From the NCBI GenBank assembly GCA_963082975.1, contig OY720344.1, positions 86,366,107 to 86,430,106 on the forward strand: a DNA stretch of 64,000 nucleotides, read 5' to 3'. The position numbers and the translations under genes were made by a program. The notes beneath the pieces are model-generated. The model had not been told where the DNA came from. It saw only the letters and a list, made by a program, of their open reading frames with translations, and made no database searches. Below are positions 43,409-55,784 of the stretch, piece by piece (the first letter of the stretch is position 1; each line of letters opens with the position of its first letter). The stretch is from Labia minor (taxonomy: Eukaryota > Arthropoda > Insecta > Dermaptera > Spongiphoridae).

Positions 43409-46400
43409 ATATATTTTTCAATTTCCCCAATTTATTTGTTAAAATTGTTGTTTTGTTTTTAGTTTAACATTCGACCTGATCAGACCCCATCAACTCCTTA
43501 GAAATAGGTGAAACTTTTATCGAATGTAATGTCTCTGGCTTGCACCCGCATGGTGGCGCCAAACACTTGGTTTCAGCAAAGACAATAGAGTGTACTAGTC
43601 TGTTAGATGGTCTGTGGTCATGATGAAAGAATGAACGTCCACTGAGCTAGGAGGGTAGGGAAAATTTTTCCTATATATATATATATTTATTATGAAAAGT
43701 TATTTCTTAATCTCAACGTTTTGGCGCCCATTTTGACACTATATTCAAGAGTGTTTTTTGGAGAATATTTCTTTGGAATCTGGGTCTTAGCCTATGTTTC
43801 AAAGTAGCTGTTGAGAATTTGGGTTGAGTAAAAATAATTAGATGGTTATGGATTTCCTCAAATTATTGAAATTTATATCCAAGAATTCGAATAATAATCA
43901 ATTTGTAAATAATTTATCCCAAAATGAGAGAGAAATGAAAAAACACTAAAAAAAAAAACTTGTATATGAATTTCTTATATAAATCAATAATATTAATACA
44001 TGTGATCTATCTATTAAGTACTAGTTAGTTAATTAATGAGTTCATAATAGATGGCAGGTTACAATATATATATATAATGTTCATTATTAGTAATAGTTTG
44101 TGGATAATAAGAATATTATCTTATTTATAATGGGAAATTTTTTTTTTTTCTTACAATTAGTATATATTTTAAATTAATATTTTATATAACATTATATTAT
44201 TTTAAATTTTTCTGAAAGCTGTAATTCCATAGCTCAGGGCTATGGCAATTGAGTCATGCATTCATAAATTTATTTTACAATATCAAGTATCGCACATTGA
44301 AATTAATTCCAAGCGTAGCTATAATTATTTTAAATAAAAAAGTGATTTTTTTTATTATTCATTGATCTTAAAAAATGATTATTTAAACCAACACGAATCA
44401 TTTCACTATTTTGTTAATTAAAAACAAAATTATTTTTATCATCTTTAACACTCGTACATAAGTATTTGCATCATTTTTTCTCAAAACTTGAATTTTTATC
44501 AACATTTACAATTGCACACATCCTTATTTAATTATATTTCAAATTGGAATTTAAATTTAAAACTTCTTCAACTTCTTAATTGACATAATCAGCAGAAGGT
44601 ATCAAAAACAAAAACTTATCGATAAATTTAGAGTGGCAAATGACAGTTTTGACTTTGAATTTCAACTACATTAAAGTAACCAATAACTAAAATAAAAATT
44701 GTTATAATATTGTGTATGTATTTGTATATCAAATTATATTTTTATTTATTTCTAATTTAAGAAAATATTATCTAATTTAAACTCCTTAATCATATAAATT
44801 TTATTAGGGTAGATAAAATCATTAAAATACTAAAGTTGAATGAACTCTACATACTTTTGAATTAAATTTCGTACTAAGTGTGGTCTAACATTTATAGATA
44901 TTGTAAAAATTTATTTCTGTTCTGTAATCTTTAATATAGTCAATGAAAAGAAGTTCAATTTTTGTTCTAAAATTATCTTTAAATTTTCTAGGTTTTAATA
45001 ATTTAAAGCATGTTTTTCTGTATTAGGGTAATATGTAGGTATAGCTATAAGCAAATGAATATAATTCAATAAATATAATTATATTCATATAAAAAATAGG
45101 CGGAAATTTTATATATGTTACAGTTAAAGCATAAATTGCAATGAGTGAATACACTAACTAGTTGATGCATACTTTCACTTGATGTTTTCGTGAAAGTATA
45201 CATTATTTCAAATGATACATACTATAACTAGGCTATAATTCTGTATTTTATTTAAATTAAAATAAAATTATAATTATGTCCTGGGCGAATTATTCATATA
45301 TTTATTTATGTATACTTTCTCTGATTATTTAGTTAAAGTATACTTTAACTATAACATATATAAAAAAATTTTACATCAATATAATAATAGTCATTGGATT
45401 ATATAGATTTACTTATAGCTATACCTATTGAAAAATTGAAAATGTTTAAAAACCAAATCGGAAAAAAGTCGAAAATGTTTAAGAGCCTGATCTCAAAAAG
45501 ATTTTACATGTTAAAAATCGAAAATGTTACCCTTTTTTGTGTAATGACTTTAAATTTTTTAATTGAGCCACAATAAACTCGAATAGAGCTACGGTTTGCC
45601 ACCGTGGTTATAGAATATGGTTATACTAGTTTATCTAATGTAATTGATTATATATAAACAAAAAAAAATCATTAGTATAATCCTTAAATATTCAGGTATA
45701 TAGAGCTTAAGATACTGAGGCACAACCAAGTAACACAAAGATCATTATATAAATGATTGGATATTAATTCTTATTGATAATATTAGATTTATTTGTCAAA
45801 GACTTAATCTCAAATTTATTATTTGATTAATTATTGAGTAGGAATTGTTCTTCAATAATTAATCATTTGTTGTATTATACAACATAGGCATGTGCCAAAT
45901 GTATGTATATAAATTATATATCTGCTCAAGTTTATAATTTCGATCGTTGCTAAAATACCACTACTACCAATATGTGAGTTAGTCCCTACCTCTCACTCAG
46001 TGGTAAGCTTTCTAACTGGTGAGCGTTAGGAAATTGAAAATTAATATTGCAATTAATAAAAATAAATATTTATTTATAATTATTACACTGAAATAGAATA
46101 AATAAAATTTTAACATTGTAAAACACTTCATAGTCAAATTTCATTAAAAATTTTAATTCTAAGAAAGATACAAAAGTAGGCGGTGAGTATAAAAAGGTTG
46201 ATTGCCACTCAGCAATATCATAAAGTAAATACAAAAATAAAAAAATATTTTTTCTATATGTATTATATTTATCTATTAGCTTAAACACATATTATATAAA
46301 ATTACCAAAAAATTAGTGTATGGAAAATATAATTTAAAAAAAAAAAATAATAAAATAAGGAAATATATATTTAGAAAGATTTTTTAACTTAAAATGATTC

Positions 46401-47159
46401 ATGTAGCATTAAACTTGAGTTACAAAAGTAGAAAAATAAACTAAAATACTTAGACAGCGTGTAGTGTGTAAATATATAACTGGGTTCAAAATTAGATACG
46501 ATAATCCATAAAAATGTTTATTTTAATAATTTTTCTAAAGTTTATCTTATTTTATTTTTATCTTATCATCTCAAATTATTCAATGGATTAATTTAATAGA
46601 TTATATCATATACTAAAATAATAATTATAGCTAACAACAAATATTTTCCAAAACATACTTAATATAAAAATTAATTAGAATATTTTAGCTTTCAATATAA
46701 ATCATATAATGAACATGGAATTGAATTTCTAAATTTATTCCATTAATTATACGAGTTAATATTTGTACAGGACCGCATCATTATTGAATGGGATATATAT
46801 TTAATCATTATACTATAAATAACATCGTTTTAATTTTACTGATAATTATAAATATATTTTATTATACACAATAATATTTTAAATATTTTGTTATAACTTT
46901 TTTTATAAATCATATTCCACCTCCATCCGATTACTACCCTCTCCCAATACCTTTATATATGTACCTTGATATTTTTAGTAGTTTATTATATACCTATAAA
47001 AAAAGAATCATATCTATAACAATTAATTTTAAATAAGTCAATCAATCGATCATTTCTCAATCAATATCACTATAAACAAAAAGTTTCCTTAGCCTTCCTT
47101 TAACTATTCAAGTGACATAACCCTCTAACTTTTATAATCGTAACTACAATTTTTTAATA
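43409..47159. other. Gene-poor AT-rich region
   Basis: Nearly 3.8 kb without a credible gene. Noted words: a Penelope-like signature on the minus strand at 43711-43735 (AAAATGGGCGCC...AACGTTGAG), a GCACCCGCATGGTGGCGCC patch at 43541-43560, and short tandem words (GAAAATGTTTAA / TCGAAAATG) at 45437-45525 in the frame 45394-45576, which looks like chance. Confidence 0.5.
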
Positions 47160-47745
47160 TCTAGCGAGAGATAGTATTGCGATCATGAAAATTTTCGATG
47201 ACGAGATTTTGTTTTTTTATGCGTTTTGAAGGTCCCTGAATCATTTTCACTAAGGTTGAGAAAAATGTCTGTCTGTCTGTCTGACTGTGTGTGTTGGATC
47301 ACTCAAAAACGGTTGGAGCTAGAATCATGAAATTTGGTATATGAGCATTATTGAAAATTCGTAGTTTTCAATCAACTTTTGAGAAATGTAGCTCAACCCG
47401 GAAGAGGGTCATTACCTGATTTTTTTTTCCTCTAAAGTGACCATAAAAATAAAGATATATGTTTGATAGTTTTTCACATGATTAAAAATTGTATAAAACT
47501 GCTATATATAGAATTTCAGCTTGATTGAAACGTTGAAAGTAATTGTTAATTTTTTAACACTGCAAATCACGCGCCAGCAAGTGTCGTGGTGCCATCAACA
47601 AAGCGCTAAACATGCGCTTGCTTAATAAATATTATTTATTAATTTTAATTTATAATTTAATTAATTAAATTTAATTTAAATATAATATATGTTAATTAAT
47701 CCAATTCAAAATTGCGAGATAGTCGAGTGGATACACTTCCACTTA
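47160..47745 (+). repeat. Dispersed repeat family Y, copy 3
   Basis: Starts CTAGCGAGAGATAGTATTG and ends TTGCGAGATAGTCGAGTGG. Closely similar to 13468-14075 throughout. Helitron copy B begins 15 bases later. Confidence 0.85.
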
Positions 47746-48229
47746 TTTTATAAAGAAAATCTATATATTTAATACGATAGTATCCGTCTGTAAGCAAAAA
47801 ACTCCAGAGCCTAAACTACAAGGAGTAAGGTAACCAAATTTTTCTGAGGTGAATGGTACCTCAAATGAGATGAAAAATAAAAAAGAAATTAGAATCTTAG
47901 GTAACTCCTGAGCTGAGCTGCGGGTGTTCCATTTTCCAGAAATATATATAAAGGAGAGTGTTTGTATGTATGTAATTTGTTTACTTTTTTGCTGTCATAG
48001 AAACAGATATATATATATAATTAGAACCTCTCTCTCTCCCTCTATTTAAAATTTTAAAAAATGGAGTGTTCTAGCCAAATTAAGAAATTTAAATTCCTTA
48101 AGCAACATTGATAGGTAAATGAATTGGACTGGAAGAGGAGACATGATTAGAGAAATTGGGGAAAAATCAACCCAAATGTAATTAAACAAAAAAATTGAAG
48201 AATTATGATACGGATACGACTTACATACA

Positions 48230-48995
48230 ATTAACATACAAAATGTAGAATTTGAAAAAGTATAAATATTTAAATACTTAAGATCTCTAATCACGAAAGA
48301 TAATAATATTCGAGAAGAATTTAAATCGACGTTGTAATTGAGTAACGCCTGTTATTATGCAGTAAAGGGGCTTATCTCATCAAAGAGGATCAAAATTAAA
48401 ATATATAAAACAATTATTTTTCATGTTGATCGATGACTAGTGTGACCATATTTCGAAAACACCAAACCGGGACAAACGGTATTTTTTAGAACTAAATTGA
48501 AAAAATTTTGAAAAAAAAATTACGAAATGTCCTAAATATTGAAAAAACAGTAGGGTGTCCCGAAGACATTTTTGGGACAGAGCACTTAAAGACGGGATGT
48601 TTGGTCACCCTATCGATGACTCTGGGAGACGAGAGTAGATTTGGAGTATTTGTGAGATTAATATTGTTCGCAGCATTTATAGGCCAAAAGAAGATGAGGT
48701 CACAGGGGGATGGCGGAGATGGCATAACGAGAAATAATGTCCAGATATAGTTAAGGTTATAAAATCAAGAAGGCTGGGATGGGAAGGGGACGTGGTTGGA
48801 ATTGGAGAAACTAGAAATTGGGAGAAACCGATTGGGAAACATCCGGTGGAAGACCAAGGACCAAGGTGGGTGGACAATGAATGAAGGGACATGGGAGAGA
48901 TGGGACAGGGTAGGATTTGGTTGTAGCTCAGGATAGGGACGCTTAGAGAAATGTGGATGCTGCGGCTAAGAACTTTCGAAAACTGTAGAGACACA
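48230..48995 (+). pseudogene. LINE fragment carried inside Helitron B
   Basis: Words from the LINE at 19780-20600 appear in order with many lesions: AATATTTAAATACTTA, CACGAAAGATAATAATATTCG, GTAACGCCTGTTATTATGC, TATAAAACAATTATTTT, then (after the inserted MITE) GGGAGACGAGAGTAGATTTGG and AAGAAGATGAGGTCAC. The last is AACTTTCGAAAACTGTAGAG with GATAAATATAAC. The 3' junction to Helitron sequence is the same as in copy A. Confidence 0.82.
48438..48612. mobile_element. 175 bp MITE nested in the captured LINE
   Basis: The inverted ends are TAGTGTGACCATATTTCG and the reverse of GGGATGTTTGGTCACCCTA. TCGATGAC is duplicated on both sides (48430-48437 and 48613-48620), which fits a hAT-type 8 bp target. 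The interior is non-coding. Confidence 0.88.
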
Positions 48996-49254
48996 GAGTT
49001 AGATAAATATAACATATACAATAATAATATAAAATTAATTTACTGATTAAATTAAAATATATTTTACAAGAAAACAAATACATGTCTTATCTACTTATAC
49101 TGATTCAAACAAAATGGATGAAAACCTTTTACATACAGACTTTTTCAACCAAATACTATGTATCACTCGGGGGTACAGGGGGCGGAGCCACCGTCTAGGT
49201 GTGAAGAGCGCCGAAGGCGCTCGGAGCAGCTAGTTTATTTTTAATCTCTTAACA

Positions 49255-49467
49255 CCTACTTTAATGGAAAATGAATAATCTATATATCGATCTATATCTG
49301 TGGCTCTTTGGAACTCGAATATTGTTACATTGTCCACCCACCGCGTCCTTATGTTTCCCAATCGGACTCCCCACCAATATATTTTTCGCCATTCTTTCCT
49401 CTCCCATTCTAGCCACGTTCCCCATCCATGCAGACTTCTCGATTTTATAACCCTAACTATGTCAGGA
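49255..49467 (-). pseudogene. LINE 3' fragment on the minus strand
   Basis: Minus-strand reading gives SPDIVRVIKSR, then WGTWLEWE, WRKIYWWGVRLG, RTRWVDNV and ATDIDR. These are pieces of the same C-terminal LINE tail seen at 20266-20571, with the middle and start frameshifted. Confidence 0.75.
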
Positions 49468-49499
49468 GAAAGAAAATAAAAAAGCAATGAAAATATATT

Positions 49500-50811
49500 A
49501 TTAAATTCAATAAATTATAAGTATGAGGTCTATATATGTATAAAAATATATAACAATAATATATATATATATATATATAATGTTGTAATTAATTATGATG
49601 ATTTTATTAGATGAAATATGTTTCAATAAAAATATTGTAGTAGAGATTATATTTTATATAGAAAAGAAAATCAGTTAATAGAATTCTTTTAGATTGAAAA
49701 TGTAACTTTATATAGAATAAAGTCTTAATTAAAAAATGCATATTAGATCAAATTGAATTTTTTTTATTTAGATCTTTTTTAAATGTAATTTATAAAATTG
49801 TTTTAAAATTTACATGAATATATATATATATATTCATTTTATTCTACCCTTTTTAAATCAATATAATTTATTTTTCATCTATATTCAAATAAATTTTATT
49901 TACATTTTTATGTTTATTTTAAATTTTAACTTAATAAATTTTTAATTAAATTTTTTTGTGCAAACTATTTAAAAATTAATTTTTAATGTTTTTATTTATT
50001 ATATTTGGTAAACATAATTTCTTAATAATTATATCGGTATATTCAATTTATTCATTTTCAAATCAATATCAATTTCAATGAACACTTCACTTAACATTAA
50101 AATAAATTGGAATATTTCCATTCAATACAAATGATTAATTGAGAAAGTTTAACCTATTATCATCAGATATTCATATTCTCGGTTAAATATCAAGAGAAAC
50201 TAATGGAAATAAAATCGAAATTCCAACATGATATTTATTTATACACTGTACTAGTCAAAGAGTTAGTGCACTATACATTTGATTTTAAAAATATTAATAA
50301 ATTTGTATTATTATGGAATTTAGTTTAATTTTTTCAATTAAATAATTTTTTTTTTCAATTTAATGATTGAAAAATAAAATAAAATGTCAAAATTTAATTT
50401 AAAAAATTTTTAGTTTTATTAAATGAAATAAGAATAAAAATATTTTGTATTTCTATAATATAAGGAGAATAGATATTAAGAATCGATTTCTATTATTTCA
50501 AATATCATAAAAAGGCCCTAATTTGAAGTTATGAAACACCTTACATTTTTATTTTAAGGTTGCTTAATATTTTACACACACCTTAATTGCTATGAAAAGC
50601 ATAAGAAATATTGATCACACATGAAAAATACAAAATAATTATTTTATAATTTTTCTTATAAAAAATAAATCCGATGTCAAAAGATCTATGTCAAAATATG
50701 TAAACATAACATAAAATGTGTTACATACATAACTAACATTTTAACTAATATCAATAAAAAAACAACTCAAATGATAATCATACTAATAAAAAATAAATAT
50801 AAATATTTGTG
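49500..50811. other. AT-rich spacer
   Basis: About 1.3 kb with TA runs (49559-49580) and no gene, terminus or repeat match that I can identify. Confidence 0.6.
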
Positions 50812-51010
50812 AAGGTGCCACAGGATAGAAGTTAGCGTAGCTGGCTCACATTCTCATGGCCCCGGGTACAAGTCCCGAACCTGGTAAGGGAGCGGAGTCA
50901 ACCAATTCTCTGGGGTTAAAATTTGGAAGATACTTGATAAAAAGTTGCGCCTCCAATCAAGAAAATCCAAGTATAGGTTGATAGGACTAGTTAAAGACTA
51001 CATTTGACTT
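50812..51010 (+). repeat. tRNA-derived SINE
   Basis: A box TAGCGTAGCTGG at 50833-50844 and B box GGTACAAGTCC at 50865-50875 are spaced as in a tRNA gene. The head reads like a tRNA (TGGCTCACATTCTCATGG ... GTCCCGAACCTGG). A tRNA-unrelated body of about 130 bp follows. Transcription by RNA polymerase III is expected and retrotransposition would use a LINE partner. It is not a functional tRNA since the acceptor stem does not close. Confidence 0.75.
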
Positions 51011-51403
51011 ATTTCCAAAACCATTCACGAAATAGTAAACTTGACGTTATGATTAGTGTGGTTAGGTCGACTTTTTGAAACACATACTTTTCTATTTTAG
51101 ACATTTCTAAAAACTTAAACAGTGTCAAATCATTAGCCATATATTTCCATTTCCCATTGAATATTTACTGTATTTAAAAAAAACAATGTAATTCAACATA
51201 ATATTATAAATTATTGTCAAATTAAAAGGAAACATTTCATCGAATTATGTTGTAGCCGTAAAAGCAGAAAAACAAGTACAATAAAATACTATACACTAAT
51301 TAGAGAAGTTTTTGGGGTCTAGAGCTAACAATGTCTACAAATTAAATTCAGATTTTTCTTTATTATTTTTCATTTGAAATTGAGTTTGTAATAATAATAA
51401 TTA

Positions 51404-52100
51404 TATATCTTCTATACCTTCTAGGGATCCATTGAAATATCAATAAAAATTTTCAAAAGTCTATCTCAATAAAAAATCGATTTCAATTTGTCAAAAGAGC
51501 GAACAGACAGAGACAGAGAGACAAATATAATAATCTTGCTTATCTATTCTATTTATTTTATTTTACACAATATTGAAATTAATATATTTATATGTATATT
51601 ATTGTACACTAGAAATATTAGTGTTTTATACTTTATAAATATTCATATTATAGTTACTTTTTGAAGGCTGTGAAAAGGGGGGTGCCTCCCACAACCCCAC
51701 ACCGGGCGCCATAATTGTTATTAAAGTTATAAAATATTGTAAATATCAAATCATTTTTCAAATCGATTGAAATTATAAAAAGGTATTCAAGAAAATAAAT
51801 TTAAAAGTACCTATCAAAAATATGGATGAAAAAATCTTGTATATGGTATATAACAATATTTATTAGCTAGAAGAGAGATTATAGATAAAATAATTACTAC
51901 TATCAACTCTTATATATAATAATTATATTGATAAAAGAAAAAATATAGGAGTACTTTTATAACGTTTTTCTTAACTTCACTTGGCGTTTGTCTCTCTGTC
52001 TGTTCGCTCTTTTGACAAATTGAAATCGATTTTTTATTGAGATAGACTTTTGAAAATTTTTATAGATATTTCAATGGATCCCTAGAAGGTATACAAGAAA
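51404..52100. mobile_element. Foldback element with ~115 bp terminal inverted repeats
   Basis: CTTCTATACCTTCTAGGGATCC to CGAACAGACAGAGACAGAGAG (51409-51523) is repeated inverted at 51980-52098, from CTCTCTGTCTGTTCGCTC to GGATCCCTAGAAGGTATAC. The interior is AT-rich and non-coding, with a GGGGGGTGCCTCCC patch at 51678. Both flanks read TTATAT. Confidence 0.85.
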
Positions 52101-52101
52101 T

Positions 52102-52760
52102 ATAATTTAATTATAATTAATTAATTGTAATTAATTAGCGATGAATTACTTTTAGTAACTAACTCCTTTTGTATTGCTCCGATTAATTTTTTTTCAACAG
52201 ATTTTGAAACATAAATATTGATTTCAGGATTGATTTTCATTTTGAACGTATTTAAAAATATTTCATAGCATTAAAATTAATGATGAATTCTTGTTAATCA
52301 GTTGTATTGCCAATGAGGAGGGGTTTCTTCCCCTCAGATGGCATAGAGAAAAAGATCTTTTTTTTACATATGTCCCCGATAGAAAGGAAACAAAACAATA
52401 GAATAACATTTTTTTTTTAATTAAGACAATATATAGATAAATAAACTAAATGCGCCCAACGTTTTTAGTTGAATATGAATAAATTCATCCATAAACTTTG
52501 TCAAGCTTATAGAAAAATTATTTTATTCTTTTTAGTCCATTGGAAAAACGTTATTTTATAAAATTTTTTTAAATTTATACAAGTATTATTTTATTCTTTT
52601 TAGTGCAATTTTAATATAACTTTATTTAATATAACAAGAGAAATAGAAAGGATGAAGTTATACGAAAATTTACACAAATTGAATAAAACAAGAAAATATA
52701 TTAATATTCTAAAATTGATTTTATGTATTTATGTTAAGTAAATGTTATTATTATAAAATG
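52102..52760 (+). repeat. Dispersed repeat family X, copy 2, rearranged
   Basis: X1 (52102-52435) matches 28054-28400 almost base for base. X3 (52460-52565) follows, then X2 (about 52600-52745) in inverted orientation relative to copy 1. ACTAAATGCGCCCAACGTTTTT (52446-52467) marks the join and recurs in copy 3. Confidence 0.82.
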
Positions 52761-53699
52761 TAAAGGGAAAACTCGGAAAAAAATTATTTTTAACTTTTTT
52801 CGATAAAAAATATCCAAATTTTTTTCCTTTTAGAACAAAGAATATCAAAAATACAAAATTTTAAATTTAATAAATTCAATTTTTTCTGTAAAATAATTGA
52901 TAATTGATAGACGCTAACTTATTTTTTATCTTATTATTCAAGAAACATGTGCACAGAATGTAAACAATTATTATTCCAGCATTAAAAAAGATTTAGTAAT
53001 GGATTTTAACTTGGTTGGTGAAAAAACATTGCAATGACAGAAATTCATCCCCAAGAGTTATTAATAATAAAAATTTAGGATGAGAACAATATTAAAAAAT
53101 ATTTAGGTCACACTCTTATAAAAAATAAAGAAAATTGACAAAGAATTAAAAAATATATTGTACCAGTATCAATAAGATAATAAGGGAAGTAATATTAAAT
53201 ACTTCTCAAATCATCTACCCTTAAACCACGGTACATTTAACTGCAAAGATATTTATATTATGTACATTTAAAAGAATATTAGTAAAATTTATTTGTTTAT
53301 TCCACGAATAATATCATTTCCATGAATAATATCATTTTAATATAAATAAATAAAATGTTTTATTTTATATTGTATTTCAAGTAATATTTTTTTTTATTTA
53401 TATTTTATTTATTTAATGTTTTTCTATTTGATTTAGTATTAATTTTTCGTTTGATATAACAAAATAATTTGATTTGTTCACTATGATGATAATCATGATA
53501 TTTAGATGGATGAAAAGATTGTTTTATCTCATATGTTTCTTTGTTTCACGTTTACAAAATAACTTTAATTTCAGGAAAGATAAAAACGTGGTAAAAATAT
53601 TAATTCCTTAGATTTAAACTGAAATTAAGAGTTGTTTTAGATTTAGCTAATTTATAATATTAAAAGAGATCATTTGATTGATTTGATTTGATTCATTTG
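52761..53699. other. AT-rich spacer
   Basis: No gene. A short stretch near 53065-53115 (ATTTAGGTCACACTCTTAT, AAAATTGACAAAGAAT) may be more LINE debris but could not be confirmed. Confidence 0.45.
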
Positions 53700-54380
53700 A
53701 CCATTTGACATGAGCATGTGCTAAGAAGATTATATACAGAATTTAGTAAATGGGGTTTGAAAGTTTGTTTGTATAAAACCAAATATCTGATGAGAAACTC
53801 CAATACAAGATTTGATGTAATGATGGATGACGGGATACAAGTGAAACAGGTGAAAACTTTAAATATCTTGGAGCGTTAGTGAATGCGGAAGGAATAAAAC
53901 GTTAAAGCTAGAATATAGGAGGCACGGAGCACGGAATATCATGTGGTGGAACAAAGATATCGGTAATACTAATAACAAAAAGTATAGACCAAACCAATGA
54001 TGAGTCAGTCAGTCCTCACTTATTCCTGCGAGGTATGGTCAATGAGAGAGGAAGATAAACGATGATTGGCTGCAGTTGAAATGAAATACTTATGAAGATC
54101 TGCTATGGGTATCTAAACTCGATCGGATACGCAACGAAGAAATAAGAAAAAGAATTACTGCTGAAGAGACAAGAAGAGAGGTCTCCTATTGTCTGGCCAT
54201 TTGTTAAGATTGGATGACCCCGATAAGTGTTCCAATGTCAACCTCCAGGAAGAAACAAAAGAGGATGACCCCGAATGTCTTGGATGGTGTCAGCGGCCAT
54301 TTATGGCACGAAACAGAATGATTTGGAGGAACGGGAATACCACGAGTAGCTTATTGTTTCGATTGATAAAACACTGTAAA
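53700..54380 (+). pseudogene. RTE-like LINE fragment
   Basis: Pieces of a LINE ORF2 C-terminal half are readable in different frames: EFSKWGLKVCLYKTKYLM, then KYLGALVNAEG, LTYSCEVWSMREEDKRR, AVEMKYLRRS-like sequence, RIRNEEIRKRITAEETRR and RNRMIWRNG. The order is palm tail, thumb, post-RT and terminal block. It differs from the LINE at 19380 and resembles RTE-type ORF2. Frameshifts and stops are frequent. Confidence 0.78.
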
Positions 54381-54984
54381 TAATTTTACCTTAATATATA
54401 TAATATTAAAAAGTTATAGAGAAAAAAAGTTTTAAGATTATAAAATTTGTTTGTTTTAATTTAAAAAATAAAATAATAAAATTAAATACGAGATATATCA
54501 TCCCTTTATTAACTCCAAGCTCACCAAATAATCAAATTTATGGTCAGATTTTGTCGTATTTGTAGAAGAAAAATTAAAGGAAATTTTACATTACACACAT
54601 ACTTCATAATAATTTTCCGATTATTAAATTATATACGATCATGAGCTTGTTGAAAATCTGAATTTTAGACATTTAGATGATTCTTCTCAACAACAAACAT
54701 TGCTATTTATTATGATTGTTAATACACTTTACTTAACTCACACTTCAGGTTGTCCGCGGTTTGTCCGCGGCATTTTGTAATCGATATTTCAACAACTTCC
54801 CGTCATTCAATCAACTTGAAATTTTGCTCCTGCTAATAATACACGAATCAATTGAAAAATCCACTGAATTATTTATGTATTAGTGGTAATTAATTAACTA
54901 AACGTTCATATGCGGAATATGGGATAGTTCACTATTTCAATCATAGATGGCGATAGCAGTTCTACTAAAAAGTATAAAATAAAT
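54381..54984. other. AT-rich spacer
   Basis: Contains a direct duplication GGTTGTCCGCGG / GGTTTGTCCGCGG at 54748-54770. No gene seen. Confidence 0.5.
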
Positions 54985-55198
54985 TTAAGTAAAAAGAAAT
55001 ATTTTTAAAAAACTCACTTTACTTAAAATTGCACTAAAAAGTAAAAAATAAAATCACTGTAAAGTGTGTGCTCTCAAATTATAACACCGTAAAACACTTC
55101 CACTATTGGGTGCACACACTTTACAGTGATTTTATTTTTTACTTTTTAGTGCAATTTTAAGTAAAGTGTGTTTTTTAAAAAGATTTCTTTTTACTTAA
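54985..55198. repeat. Long hairpin: ~87 bp arms, 40 bp loop
   Basis: The left arm (54985-55071) TTAAGTAAAAAGAAATATTT...CACTGTAAAGTGTGTGC is repeated inverted as GCACACACTTTACAGTG...AAGATTTCTTTTTACTTAA (55112-55198). Only a few mismatches occur, mostly near the outer ends. The loop is 55072-55111. It resembles a palindromic MITE or a hairpin RNA source. Confidence 0.9.
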
Positions 55199-55436
55199 TT
55201 TTATATATATATTCTATTTTATGTTTAGATTATTATTATTATTTGTATTATTATAAAAAAATTAAAATGAGAAAAATAAAATAAGGCCACAAAATGATAA
55301 TTTAACCCTTTGGCGGCCCTAACGCTCTAAAGCAGGCCTTCAAAACTATGGGTAAGATACCAAGAATATTTTCTAAGTTGTTACTCAATTTTTATTATCT
55401 GTTTTAATTAAAATTAAAAATAATTTAGGTATTAAT

Positions 55437-55478
<42 letters not shown>

Positions 55479-55784
55479 TAAATGTCTAAAATTAGTCTAA
55501 ATTTACATTTCAGTTAAAAAAACTAGGGATACTTTTTTACTTATTGAATCTATTTAAATAAATTTAAATTAATTTAATAAAAATATTTAAAAAAAATTAT
55601 TTATTAAAAAAATCATTTTTAAGTTTTTTATTCATTAAATTCAGAACAAAAAATATTTGCATATTAATAAAATTATTTATTAAAAAAAATTATTTATTAA
55701 AAAATCATTTTTAATTTTTTTATTCATTAAATTCAAAACAAAAAATATTTGCATATTAATAAAATATAAATATAAAAAAAATTA
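55199..55784. other. AT-rich spacer with TA microsatellite and tandem word
   Basis: TA run at 55439-55471. A roughly 90 bp direct duplication occurs around 55580-55690 and 55672-55770 (AAAAAAATTATTTATTAAAA...ATTTGCATATTAATAAAAT). Confidence 0.7.

Larger units (their letters stand above)
47760..49233 (+). mobile_element. Non-autonomous Helitron, copy B
   Basis: Begins TCTATATATTTAATACGATA after A and ends CTAG before T (49230-49233). The terminal hairpin is perfect: GAGCGCC-GAA-GGCGCTC at 49206-49222, seven bases before CTAG. A second G/C hairpin (GGGGGCGGAGCCACCG) lies 30 bp upstream. It shares both ends and the LINE cargo with copy A, but carries a longer piece of the LINE and an inserted MITE. 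Confidence 0.88.

Noticed and set aside
45394..45576. 60-codon ORF with repeated KMFK words
   Set aside because: The repetition reflects short tandem AAAATGTTTAA words; no family resemblance.
50812..50935. Functional tRNA gene
   Set aside because: A and B boxes are present but the sequence does not close an acceptor stem and continues into a SINE body.
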